Source: Actinomadura syzygii (GTDB lineage Bacteria > Actinomycetota > Actinomycetes > Streptosporangiales > Streptosporangiaceae). From it: a stretch of 64,000 nt of DNA. Under the pieces are notes generated by a model that was given only the letters and a program-made list of their open reading frames with translations, was not told where the DNA came from and ran no database searches. This document shows positions 17,109 through 24,706 of the stretch, piece by piece. The stretch lies in NCBI RefSeq assembly GCF_008085905.1, contig NZ_VSFF01000022.1, forward strand, positions 42,784 to 106,783. The letters run 5' to 3'. A program made the position numbers and the translations under genes. Each line of letters starts with the position of its first letter. The stretch's first letter is position 1.

Positions 17109-17789
17109 ATGACCGCACCTTTCACCCCGCGTTTGAAGCTTGACAATCGTGATCCGCGCGTCGCCTGCGTCCTGCTCCTCGACGTCTCCCTCTCGATGGG
17201 CGGCGCGCCGATCGACGAACTCAACCGCGGGTACGCGCGGTTCTGCGGCGAACTCGGCGAGGACCCGCTGGCCCGCAAGCGCACCGAGGTGGCGGTCGTG
17301 ACGTTCGGCGGCGAGGTGCGCGTCGCGCAGCCGTTCGCCGAGGCCAGGGAGCTCGAGCCGCAGCGGTTCTCGGTCTCGGGCACGACCCCGCTGGGCGAGG
17401 CCCTCGACACGGCGATGGACCTCGTCGAAGGGCGCAAGGCCGAATACCGGGCGGCCGGACTGGAGTATTACCGGCCGTGGCTGTTCGTCCTGAGCGATGG
17501 ATCGCCCACCGACGGGGAAAGGTTCGAGAACGCCGTCCGCCGCCTGTCGGAAATGGAGCGCGCGAAAGGCGCGACGGTGTTCGCGGTGGGAATCGGCGAG
17601 GCCGCCGACATGACCCAGCTCGCGCGGCTGTCGGAGCGCGGCCCGGCGCGGCTGCGGGGCCTGCAGTTCGGGCCGATGTTCGCGTGGCTGTCGGCGTCCA
17701 TGCAGCAGGTCAGCAACTCGGTGGCCTTCGGCCCCGAGAGCGACACCACGCAGATCCCGCTGCCGCCGGTCGGCTGGGGCACCGCGTGA
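17109..17789 (+). CDS. VWA-domain protein (TerY-like)
   Basis: A 226-aa protein that is almost entirely one von Willebrand factor A domain. The metal-ion-dependent adhesion site is complete: DVSLSMGG (DxSxS) near residue 22, the Thr in VSGTTPLGEA near 95 and the Asp in LSDGSPTDG near 133. TerY proteins of this size accompany a kinase-like protein and a PP2C phosphatase. They are proposed to act as metal-dependent scaffolds or phosphorylation targets. AAAGGAACAG lies upstream of ATG 17109. The stop overlaps the PP2C GTG, so the pair is translationally coupled. Confidence 0.9.
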   Translation: MTAPFTPRLKLDNRDPRVACVLLLDVSLSMGGAPIDELNRGYARFCGELGEDPLARKRTEVAVVTFGGEVRVAQPFAEARELEPQRFSVSGTTPLGEALDTAMDLVEGRKAEYRAAGLEYYRPWLFVLSDGSPTDGERFENAVRRLSEMERAKGATVFAVGIGEAADMTQLARLSERGPARLRGLQFGPMFAWLSASMQQVSNSVAFGPESDTTQIPLPPVGWGTA

Positions 17790-18514
17790 GGGTGCTGGCC
17801 GCCTCGGTGACCGGCGCCGCCCACCGGCGTCTCGGCCAGGACTGCCAGGACGCGTGGGCGTCGGCTCGGACACCGGCGGGGCTCGTCCTCGCGATCGCGG
17901 ACGGCGCGGGCTCCCGCGAGCATGCGGCGAAGGGCGCGCGGACGGCGGTCGCGGCGGCGTGCGCGACCGCCGGACCGGGGAACGATCCGCTGCTCGCCGC
18001 GTTCGCCTCCGCTCGGCAAGCCGTCCTCGGCCTGGCGCCCGACCCGGCTCCCTTCGCCTGCACGCTCTCGGTCGTGGTCGTCGGCGCCGCCGAGGTGGCG
18101 GCCGGGCAGATCGGCGACGGGATCGTCGCGGTCGAACAGGGCGGCGGCGCGCGGAGCGCGGCGGTAACGGCGCGGGGCGAGTACGCGAACGAGACGGTCT
18201 TCCTCACGTCCCGCGACGCGATGGACGCGCTGGCCGTCGAACGCTTCCCGGCGTCCGAGGTGACGGGAGTGGCGCTGTCCACGGACGGGCTCCGCTCGGT
18301 CATCCTGGACGACCCCGCCGCCGGAAACCTGTACGAGCCGTTCTTCACCGACCTCTGGAGCTATGCCCGGCGGGAGTCCGCGGCCGCGGACGGCCTGCGC
18401 GCCTTCCTCTCGGACGTCCCGGACGGCACCGGCGACGACAAGACCCTCGTCGTCGCGGTGCCCGGCACGACCGGCGGAAGCCGTCCCCCGGACAACCCGG
18501 ACGACCCGCGCTAG
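17786..18514 (+). CDS. PP2C-type Ser/Thr phosphatase of the TerY-P triad
   Basis: A 242-aa metal-dependent phosphatase. Visible PPM/PP2C marks are the early GQDCQDAW, the metal motif LAIADGAGSREHA near residue 38, GQIGDGIVAV near 111, the ALSTDGLRS motif near 165 and GDDKTLVVAV near the C-terminus. GTG 17786 is chosen because it overlaps the VWA stop and gives the expected N-terminus; the open frame continues upstream inside the VWA gene. It is expected to reverse phosphorylation made by the kinase-like protein. It ends only ten bases before the candidate ArsR operator. Confidence 0.85.
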   Translation: MRVLAASVTGAAHRRLGQDCQDAWASARTPAGLVLAIADGAGSREHAAKGARTAVAAACATAGPGNDPLLAAFASARQAVLGLAPDPAPFACTLSVVVVGAAEVAAGQIGDGIVAVEQGGGARSAAVTARGEYANETVFLTSRDAMDALAVERFPASEVTGVALSTDGLRSVILDDPAAGNLYEPFFTDLWSYARRESAAADGLRAFLSDVPDGTGDDKTLVVAVPGTTGGSRPPDNPDDPR

Positions 18515-18523
18515 AGCGCCCGC

Positions 18524-18543
18524 TTGCTAAGTTTGGCAATTGC
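18524..18543. promoter_or_regulatory. Candidate ArsR-family operator, copy 1 (regulator promoter)
   Basis: TTGCTAAGTTTGGCAATTGC, whose first 16 bases form an imperfect inverted repeat (TTGC ... GCAA). It lies 35 bases before the ArsR-family start and is 18/20 identical to the element before the hydrogenase-like operon. Confidence 0.65.
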
Positions 18544-18578
18544 CGAGGTGGTCACCCGGCGAAGGGGGATCGGGCATC

Positions 18579-18932
18579 GTGAGCGCGCCGCTGTACCAGC
18601 TCAAGGCGGAGTTCTTCAAAACGCTCGGGCACCCGGCCCGGATCCGCGTGCTGGAGCTGCTCAGCGAGCGCGACCACGCGGTGGCCGAGATGCTCCCCGA
18701 GGTGGGGATCGAGCCCGCGCACCTGTCCCAGCAGCTCGCGGTGCTGCGCCGCGCCGGGCTTGTGGTCTCCCGCAAGGAGGGCTCCACGGTCATCTACTCG
18801 CTGACCAGTCCGCGTGTGGCAGAGCTGCTCGCCGTCGCCCGTTCCATCCTGACCGGGGTGCTGTCCGGTCAGGCGGAACTCCTGGACGACCTCCGGGCCG
18901 CGGGCGCCGCCGAAGGCCGCGAACACTCCTAG
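18579..18932 (+). CDS. ArsR/SmtB-family transcriptional regulator
   Basis: A 117-aa winged-helix repressor. KTLGHPARIRVLELL is the family hallmark, and the recognition helix region reads EPAHLSQQLAVLRRAGLV, followed by the wing SRKEGSTVIYSL. It contains no cysteine at all, and the usual metal motif ELCVCDL is replaced by DHAVAEML, so it should not be a classic arsenic or cadmium sensor. GTG 18579 is preferred; a TTG 39 bases earlier would add a Pro/Gly-rich tail and would lie in the operator. It sits 139 bases before the hydrogenase-like operon, both preceded by the same sequence element, so it most likely controls that operon and itself. Confidence 0.88.
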   Translation: MSAPLYQLKAEFFKTLGHPARIRVLELLSERDHAVAEMLPEVGIEPAHLSQQLAVLRRAGLVVSRKEGSTVIYSLTSPRVAELLAVARSILTGVLSGQAELLDDLRAAGAAEGREHS

Positions 18933-18981
18933 CAGGACCCCCTCGGACGGACCCGGGTCCGTCCCGTGCTGTTGTATCGAG

Positions 18982-19001
18982 TTGCTAACGTTGGCAATTG
19001 C
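18982..19001. promoter_or_regulatory. Candidate ArsR-family operator, copy 2 (hydrogenase-like operon promoter)
   Basis: TTGCTAACGTTGGCAATTGC. Its first 16 bases are a near-palindrome (TTGCYAACGTTRGCAA form) with only one mismatched pair. It is the strongest copy of the element shared with the arsR promoter and lies 70 bases before the small-subunit start. Confidence 0.7.
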
Positions 19002-19071
19002 GCAGGACGGTAACTTCTTGCGCTTCGATGCCCTCTGCCCCGGTACGGGCCGTCTCACAGTGAGGAACACG

Positions 19072-19557
19072 GTGAAAGATCTGCTGCGTAAGATCCGCGG
19101 GACGGGCCGGGTCGCGGAGCCGGCGCCCGCGCGTCCCGAGGGCGCGTCCGCGGGACGCGCGCGGGAGTTCGGCGGTTCGGTGCAGGTCCGGCACGTGGAC
19201 GCGGGGTCCTGCAACGGCTGCGAGGTGGAGATCGCCTCGGCGTTCGGCCCGGTGTACGACGCCGAGCGCTACGGGGCCCGGCTGGTGGCCTCCCCCCGCC
19301 ACGCCGACGCGCTGCTGGTGACCGGGCCCGTGACGCGCAACATGCGGATGGCGCTGCGCCGCACCTACGAGGCCGTCCCCGAGCCGAAGGTCGTCGTCGC
19401 GGTAGGCGACTGCGCGTGCGACTGCGGGGTGTTCGCCGAGGCGTACGGCGTGGTCGGCGCCGTGGGCGACGTCGTGCCGGTGGACGTCGAGGTGCCCGGC
19501 TGCCCGCCGCCGCCGGACGCGATCACGGCCGCGCTGCGGGGGCTCACCGGCCGATGA
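19072..19557 (+). CDS. NuoB/HycG-like [4Fe-4S] small subunit of an Ehr complex
   Basis: A 161-aa iron-sulfur subunit of the complex-I / group-4 hydrogenase family. The N2-type cluster ligands appear intact: GSCNGCEVEI (Cys47, Cys50), GDCACDCG (Cys114, 116, 118) and PGCPPPP (Cys144). It would receive electrons for the membrane arm encoded by the next genes. GTG 19072 follows GTGAGGAACAC, a usable ribosome site. A TTG-started extension to 18982 would run through the operator and is unlikely. It is the first gene of a six-gene operon with overlapping or near-overlapping stops and starts. Confidence 0.85.
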   Translation: MKDLLRKIRGTGRVAEPAPARPEGASAGRAREFGGSVQVRHVDAGSCNGCEVEIASAFGPVYDAERYGARLVASPRHADALLVTGPVTRNMRMALRRTYEAVPEPKVVVAVGDCACDCGVFAEAYGVVGAVGDVVPVDVEVPGCPPPPDAITAALRGLTGR

Positions 19558-19578
19558 GCCTGAGCCGATGAGCCTGAC
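19551..19578 (+). repeat. Tandem 14-bp duplication creating a five-codon minicistron before the HyfB-like gene
   Basis: CCGATGAGCCTGAG (19551-19564) is followed by CCGATGAGCCTGAC (19565-19578). The first copy overlaps the small-subunit stop (ATGA) and opens a frame M-S-L-S-R-stop (19554-19571). Its TGA in turn overlaps the ATG at 19568 of the next gene. Confidence 0.85.
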
Positions 19579-21601
19579 GGGGGCCGCGCTCGGCGCGGGG
19601 CTCGGATCGAGCCTGCTCGCCGCCGCGGCCGGGACGCTGCTGCCCCGGCGGGCCCGCCGCGTCGGCGCGGGCCTCGGGACCGGCGCGGCCGGGGCCGCGG
19701 CGGTGGTCGCGGGCGGCGCGGCGCTGTCCGGCCACCCCTGGGACGCCTGGTACCCCGACCTGCTGCCGCTGGCCGGGATCCGGCTGGCGGTCGACCCGCT
19801 GAGCGGGCTGTTCCTCGCGGTCACGGGCGCGGTAGCGATGTGCGCGGCGGTGTACGGCGTCGGATACGCACGCGGCGGACCGCGCGGTGGATCGGGCCTG
19901 GACGGACGAGTCACCCAGGCGATGGTCCCGCTGTTCGTGGCGGCGATGCTGCTGGTGCCCGCGGCGGCGAGCGCGAGCACGTTCCTGGTGGCGTGGGAGC
20001 TGATGGCGCTGACCTCGCTGCTGCTGGTCGTGGCCGAGCACCGGCGGCGGGCGGCGGTGGCCGAGGCCGGGCTCTGGTACGCGGTGATGACGCACCTGGG
20101 GCTGGTGGTCGTCCTCGCCGGGCTCGTGGGGTTCGCCGCGGCGGCGGACGGCGAGTCGTTCACGCGGATGCGCGCGGCGGCCGACGGCATGTCGCCCGCC
20201 GTGCGCGGCGCGGTGTTCGTCGCGACGTTCGTCGGGTTCGCGTCCAAGGCGGGCATCGTGCCGCTGCACGTGTGGCTGCCGCGCGCGCACCCGGAGGCGC
20301 CGAGCCACGTGTCCGCGCTGATGAGCGCCGCGATGGTCAACCTCGGCGTGTACGGGATCGTGCGGGTGGGCTTCGACCTGCTGGGCGGCGGCCCGGAGTG
20401 GTGGTGGCTGCTGGCGCTCGCCGCGGGCGCGGCGTCGGCGCTGTACGGCATCCTCCAGGCGGCCGTGGCGACCGATCTGAAGCGGCTGCTGGCCTATTCG
20501 ACGTGCGAGAACATGGGGCTCGTCCTGCTGGGCGTCGGGGCGTCCGGGCTGTTCGCGGCGGTGGGGTCCCGTCCGCTGGCGGCGCTGGCGATGACGGCCG
20601 CGCTGCTGCACGTGGTCAACCACGCGGGGTTCAAGACGCTGCTGTTCCTGTCGGCCGGGTCGGTGGTCCACGCCACCGGCACCCGCGACCTGGACGACCT
20701 CGGCGGCCTGCGGTCGCCGATGCCCGCCACGACCGCGCTGTTCGGCGTCGGCGCGCTGATGGCGTCGGCGCTGCCGCTGGGCAACGGGTTCGTGAGCGAA
20801 TGGCTGCTGGTGCAGAGCCTGATCCACGCGCTGCCGTCCGGCGGGACGGTCACCGCCGTCACCATGCCGCTGGCCGTGGCGGTCGTCGCGCTGTCGGCGG
20901 GACTGGCGGTCGCCACGTTCGTCAAGGCGTTCGGCGTCGGGTTCCTGGCCCGTCCGCGCACGCCCGCCGCCGCGCGGGCGCACGAGAGTCCCGCGACGAT
21001 GCTCGCCGGCATGGCGGCGGCGGCCGTGTGCTGCGGCGCGCTCGCGCTGGCGCCCGGGTGGGCGGCGTCGGGCCTGACGCGGGCGATCGCCGTCGCGGCG
21101 CCGGGCCCGGACGCGGTGTCCGCCCAGGCGACGCTGCGCCCGGCGGGCCTGCCGAGCACCATGTCCCCGCTGGTCATCGCGGTCGCGCTGCTGGTCGCGG
21201 TGGTCGGGCTCGCCGCGCTGCTGCGCGCCGCCGCGTCCCGCCGGGCCCGGCGGAGGGCGCGGCTGTGGGACTGCGGGGCCGGTCCGATGTCGGCCCGGAT
21301 GGAGTACACCGCGACCTCGTTCGCCGAGCCGTTGCAGCGGGTGTTCGACGACGTCCTCGCCCCGGAGACCGACCTCGACGTCACACCGGTCACCGAGTCG
21401 GCCTACCTGGTGGACAGCGTGACCTACCGGGCCAGAGTCGGCGACCGGATCGAGCACCGGCTGTACCGTCCGGTGCTGGCGGCGGTGGAGTGGACCGGGC
21501 AGGCCGCCCGGCCGCTGGCCAACGGCAGCGTGCACCGCTACGTCGGGTACGGGTTCTACGCCTTCACCGGTGTGCTCGTCGTCCTGGCGGTGCTGCGATG
21601 A
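19568..21601 (+). CDS. HyfB-like proton-pumping membrane subunit
   Basis: A 677-aa antiporter-type membrane subunit (NuoL/M/N and HyfB/HycC family) with about 14-16 hydrophobic segments. The conserved proton-channel region is visible: Glu in FLVAWELMALTSLL near residue 145, and GFASKAGIVPLHVWLPRAHP near 225 with its pump lysine, then ALMSAAMVN. A ~50-residue soluble C-terminal tail follows, as in HyfB. In hydrogenase-4-type complexes this subunit couples electron transfer to proton or sodium movement. Its stop overlaps the next ATG (ATGA). Confidence 0.88.
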   Translation: MSLTGAALGAGLGSSLLAAAAGTLLPRRARRVGAGLGTGAAGAAAVVAGGAALSGHPWDAWYPDLLPLAGIRLAVDPLSGLFLAVTGAVAMCAAVYGVGYARGGPRGGSGLDGRVTQAMVPLFVAAMLLVPAAASASTFLVAWELMALTSLLLVVAEHRRRAAVAEAGLWYAVMTHLGLVVVLAGLVGFAAAADGESFTRMRAAADGMSPAVRGAVFVATFVGFASKAGIVPLHVWLPRAHPEAPSHVSALMSAAMVNLGVYGIVRVGFDLLGGGPEWWWLLALAAGAASALYGILQAAVATDLKRLLAYSTCENMGLVLLGVGASGLFAAVGSRPLAALAMTAALLHVVNHAGFKTLLFLSAGSVVHATGTRDLDDLGGLRSPMPATTALFGVGALMASALPLGNGFVSEWLLVQSLIHALPSGGTVTAVTMPLAVAVVALSAGLAVATFVKAFGVGFLARPRTPAAARAHESPATMLAGMAAAAVCCGALALAPGWAASGLTRAIAVAAPGPDAVSAQATLRPAGLPSTMSPLVIAVALLVAVVGLAALLRAAASRRARRRARLWDCGAGPMSARMEYTATSFAEPLQRVFDDVLAPETDLDVTPVTESAYLVDSVTYRARVGDRIEHRLYRPVLAAVEWTGQAARPLANGSVHRYVGYGFYAFTGVLVVLAVLR

Positions 21602-21633
21602 GTGCTGCGGTGAGTGCTGCGGTGAGCGCGGCG
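21598..21633 (+). repeat. Three 12-bp tandem units at the HyfC-like start
   Basis: ATGAGTGCTGCG, GTGAGTGCTGCG and GTGAGCGCGGCG follow each other directly. Each begins with a usable start codon in frame, so the N-terminus M-S-A-A-V-S-A-A-V-S-A-A is repetitive and the true start is uncertain. Confidence 0.85.
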
Positions 21634-22572
21634 GGCGCGGTCGGCGCTGCGGCCCAGGTGGTGCTGGTGGCCGCCGGGGCGCCGGTGCTGGTGGGCTTGA
21701 TGCGGCAGGTGCGCGCCCGGCTGGAGGGACGCGCCGGCGCGGGCTTCCTGCAACCGTGGCGGGACCTGCGGAAACTCGTCCGCAAGGAGGCGATCACGCC
21801 GGACGGCACCGGTCCGATCTTCCGGACGGCGCCGCTGGTGCTGGCGGGCACCGCGCTGGTGATCGCCGCCGTGATCCCGGTCGCGACCACGGCGTCGCCG
21901 CTGGACGGCGCCGCCGACCTGTTCGCCGTGGCCGCCCTGCTCGCGCTCGGCACGGTCGCGCTCGCGCTGGCCGGGCTGGACACCGGCACGGCCTTCGGCG
22001 GCATGGGCGCGAGCCGCGAGATGACGGTGATGGCGCTGGTGGAGCCCACCATCCTCGTGTCGATCTTCGCGCTGTCGGTACCGGTGGGCTCCACCAACCT
22101 CGGCGCGATCGTCACCTCGACGCTGCACGAGCCGCAGCGGGTGGCGTCCCCGGCGAGCGTGCTGGCCGCGGTCGCGCTGGCGGTGGTGGCGATCGCGGAG
22201 ACCGGGCGGATCCCGGTGGACAACCCGTCCACCCACCTTGAACTGACGATGATCCACGAGGCGATGGTGCTGGAGTACGCCGGGCCGGACCTCGCGCTGG
22301 TGGAGTGGGCGTCGGCGATGCGGCTGACGATCCTGCTCGGCCTCGTCGCCAATCTGTTCGCGCCCTGGGGCATCGCCGGGGCGTCCCCGGCGATGCTGCC
22401 GGTCGCGCTGATCGCCTTCGCGGCCAAGGTCGCGGTGCTCGGCGGCGCGCTCGCCGCCGGCGAGGTGTTCATGGCCAAGCTGCGCATGTTCCGGGTGCCC
22501 GAGCTGCTGGCCGGGTCGTTCGTGCTCGCGCTGCTGGCGGTCGCCGCGTCCTACTTCCTGGTGGCCCCGTGA
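21598..22572 (+). CDS. NuoH/HyfC-like membrane subunit
   Basis: A 324-aa membrane protein with eight hydrophobic segments, equivalent to NuoH/HycD, which links the soluble iron-sulfur arm to the pump subunits. Family hallmarks are visible: WRDLRKLVRKE near residue 58, AFGGMGASREMTVMAL near 138, ETGRIPVDNPSTHLELTM near 200 (the charged loop close to the quinone or ferredoxin site) and EYAGPDLALVEW. ATG 21598 overlaps the upstream stop; GTG 21610 and GTG 21622 in a 12-bp repeat are alternative starts. The upstream open frame is an out-of-frame artefact inside the previous gene. Confidence 0.9.
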   Translation: MSAAVSAAVSAAGAVGAAAQVVLVAAGAPVLVGLMRQVRARLEGRAGAGFLQPWRDLRKLVRKEAITPDGTGPIFRTAPLVLAGTALVIAAVIPVATTASPLDGAADLFAVAALLALGTVALALAGLDTGTAFGGMGASREMTVMALVEPTILVSIFALSVPVGSTNLGAIVTSTLHEPQRVASPASVLAAVALAVVAIAETGRIPVDNPSTHLELTMIHEAMVLEYAGPDLALVEWASAMRLTILLGLVANLFAPWGIAGASPAMLPVALIAFAAKVAVLGGALAAGEVFMAKLRMFRVPELLAGSFVLALLAVAASYFLVAP

Positions 22573-23228
22573 ACCACGTCCTCTACGTGCGGCTCCTCGA
22601 CCTGGCCTGCGGCGCGTTCCTGCTGGCCGGGGTGCTGGTGCTGTGGCGGCGCGACCTGGCCGCGATCGTCCGGCTGTTCGCCGCGCAGGGCGTTGCGCTC
22701 GGCTGCCTCGTCGCCGTGCTCGGCGTGGACGCGGGCGATCCCGAGGTCGTCGGCCTGGCGGTGGGGATCGGGCTGCTGCGCGCGGTCGCGCTGCCCTGGC
22801 TGCTGCGGCGCGCGATGACGGCGGGCGGCGCGGGACGCGAGACCGACCCGCGGGTGAACGTGGCCGCGTCCCTGATGGTCGCGGCGCTGCTGGCCCTGCT
22901 GGCGTACGCCGTGACGCGTCCGGTGGTGGCGCTCGACCCGGCGCCCGCCGTGCGGGCCGTGCCCGTCGCGCTGACCGTGGTGCTGATCGGGTTCTTCGTC
23001 CTCGTGACGCGGCGGCGCGCCCTCTCCCAGGTCGTCGGGTTCCTGCTGGTGGACAACGGCATCACGGCCGTCGCGTTCCTGACCACCTCGGGGGTGCCGC
23101 TGATCGTCGAGCTGGGCGTGTCCCTGGACGTCCTGCTGGCCGTGCTCGTGCTCCAGGTGCTGACCGCCCGGATGCGGGCCGCGTTCGGCGACACCGACCT
23201 GGACGACCTGCGGGAGCTGCGGGACTGA
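22569..23228 (+). CDS. HyfE-like (NuoK-related) membrane subunit
   Basis: A 219-aa membrane protein with about six hydrophobic segments, matching hydrogenase-4 component E. The C-terminal half carries the NuoK-like segment, with VVGFLLVDNGITAVAFL near residue 158 including a membrane Asp, and VELGVSLDVLLAVLVLQV. GTG 22569 overlaps the NuoH-like stop (GTGA), and its own stop overlaps the next ATG by one base. The upstream extension of the open frame is inside the previous gene. HyfE distinguishes hydrogenase-4/formate-hydrogenlyase-2/Ehr complexes from true complex I. Confidence 0.87.
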   Translation: MNHVLYVRLLDLACGAFLLAGVLVLWRRDLAAIVRLFAAQGVALGCLVAVLGVDAGDPEVVGLAVGIGLLRAVALPWLLRRAMTAGGAGRETDPRVNVAASLMVAALLALLAYAVTRPVVALDPAPAVRAVPVALTVVLIGFFVLVTRRRALSQVVGFLLVDNGITAVAFLTTSGVPLIVELGVSLDVLLAVLVLQVLTARMRAAFGDTDLDDLRELRD

Positions 23229-24706
23229 TGACCCTCCTGTTGACCGCCCCCATCGCCGCGCCCGCGCTGGCCGCGGGCGCCTACGCGGCCTTCGGATGGC
23301 GGCGCGGCACGGCCTGGCTGGGCGCCGTCGCCGCCGTCGCGCTGCTCGCCGCCGCGATCGCCCTCGCCGTCCACGCCGTGGACGCGCCGCGCACCGGCCT
23401 CGGCGGGCTGCTCCGCGCGGACGCCCTCAGCGCGTTCATGCTGATCGTGATCGGCGCGGTGGCGGTGCCCGCGACGCTCGCCGGGCCCGGACACCTCGCC
23501 GCCGAACGCACCGCCGCGCGGGACGCGCGCCGCTACGGCGTCCTCACCCAGGGGTTCGTCGCCGCGATGGCGCTCGCGGTGCTGGCCGCCAGCCTCGGCG
23601 TCCTGTGGGTGGCGATCGAGGCGACGACGATCCTGACCGCGTTCCTGGTCGGGCACCGCCGCACCCGCAACGCCACCGAGGCGGCCTGGAAGTACGTGGT
23701 GATCTGCTCGACCGGCATCGCGCTGGCGTTCCTCGGCATCGTGCTGCTGCACTTCGCGGCGCGGCACGCCCACGTCCCGTCGTCCGGGTCGCTGGACTGG
23801 ACGCAGCTCACCGCGCGCGCCGCGCAGCTCGACGCGGGCGTGACGCGAATCGCGGTCGCGCTGCTGATCCTCGGCTTCGGCGCGAAGGCGGGCCTCGCCC
23901 CGCTGCACGCCTGGCTGCCGGACGCGCACGGCCAGGCCCCGGCCCCGGTGTCGGCGCTGATGTCGGGCGTGCTGCTGTCGGTCGCGTTCTACGCCGTCCT
24001 GCGGGTCAAGGTGATCGCCGACGCCGCGCTCGGCGCCGGGCCCGCCCGGACGCTGCTCCTCACCGCCGGGCTGGCCTCGCTCGCGGTCGCCGCCGCGCTG
24101 CTGCTCGCCCAGCGCGACTACAAGCGGATGCTCGCCTACTCCAGCATCGAGCACATGGGCCTGCTCGCGGTCGGCGCGGCGATCGGGACGCGGCTCGCCG
24201 TCCTCGCGGTGCTGCTGCACATCCTCGGGCACGGGCTCGCCAAGTCGGTCGCGTTCCTGGCGTCCGGGCACATCGGCCGGATCTCCGGGGGCAGCCGGAT
24301 CGACGCCGTGCGCGGCCTCGCCGCGCGCGCCCCGCTGGTCGCGGGCGGGTTCGGCGCGGCGGTGCTCGCGCTGCTCGGCTTCCCGCCGTTCGGCCCGTTC
24401 GCCAGCGAGCTCGGCATCTTCCGCGCCGGGTTCGCCGCCGGGCTCGGCTGGGCCGCCGGGATCGCGCTCGTCCTGCTGCTTCTCGTCATGGGCGCGCTCG
24501 CCGCCCGCACCGGCCGGATGCTGCTCGGCGCGCCGCCGGACGCGCCCGGCGCCGCCAAGCTCCCCGCCGCGCTCCCCGTCCGGCTCCCCCGGGCGGACGC
24601 GGCGGCGCTCGTCCTCGGGCTGCTCGGCTGCGCCGCGATCGGCATCGGGCTCGGGCCGCTGCGCACCCTTCTGGACCACGCCGCCACCGTCCTCGGAGCG
24701 CACTGA
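23228..24706 (+). CDS. HyfF-like proton-pumping membrane subunit
   Basis: A 492-aa second antiporter-like subunit (NuoL/N family) with ~13 hydrophobic segments. Key residues are Glu in LWVAIEATTILTAFL near residue 132, the Lys motif FGAKAGLAPLHAWLPDAHGQ near 220, KRMLAYSSIEHMG near 300 and HILGHGLAKSVAFL near 337. The assembly thus has two pump modules (HyfB- and HyfF-like), as expected for hydrogenase-4/Ehr complexes. Start and stop both overlap neighbours by one base (TGATG), indicating tight translational coupling. Confidence 0.88.
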   Translation: MTLLLTAPIAAPALAAGAYAAFGWRRGTAWLGAVAAVALLAAAIALAVHAVDAPRTGLGGLLRADALSAFMLIVIGAVAVPATLAGPGHLAAERTAARDARRYGVLTQGFVAAMALAVLAASLGVLWVAIEATTILTAFLVGHRRTRNATEAAWKYVVICSTGIALAFLGIVLLHFAARHAHVPSSGSLDWTQLTARAAQLDAGVTRIAVALLILGFGAKAGLAPLHAWLPDAHGQAPAPVSALMSGVLLSVAFYAVLRVKVIADAALGAGPARTLLLTAGLASLAVAAALLLAQRDYKRMLAYSSIEHMGLLAVGAAIGTRLAVLAVLLHILGHGLAKSVAFLASGHIGRISGGSRIDAVRGLAARAPLVAGGFGAAVLALLGFPPFGPFASELGIFRAGFAAGLGWAAGIALVLLLLVMGALAARTGRMLLGAPPDAPGAAKLPAALPVRLPRADAAALVLGLLGCAAIGIGLGPLRTLLDHAATVLGAH

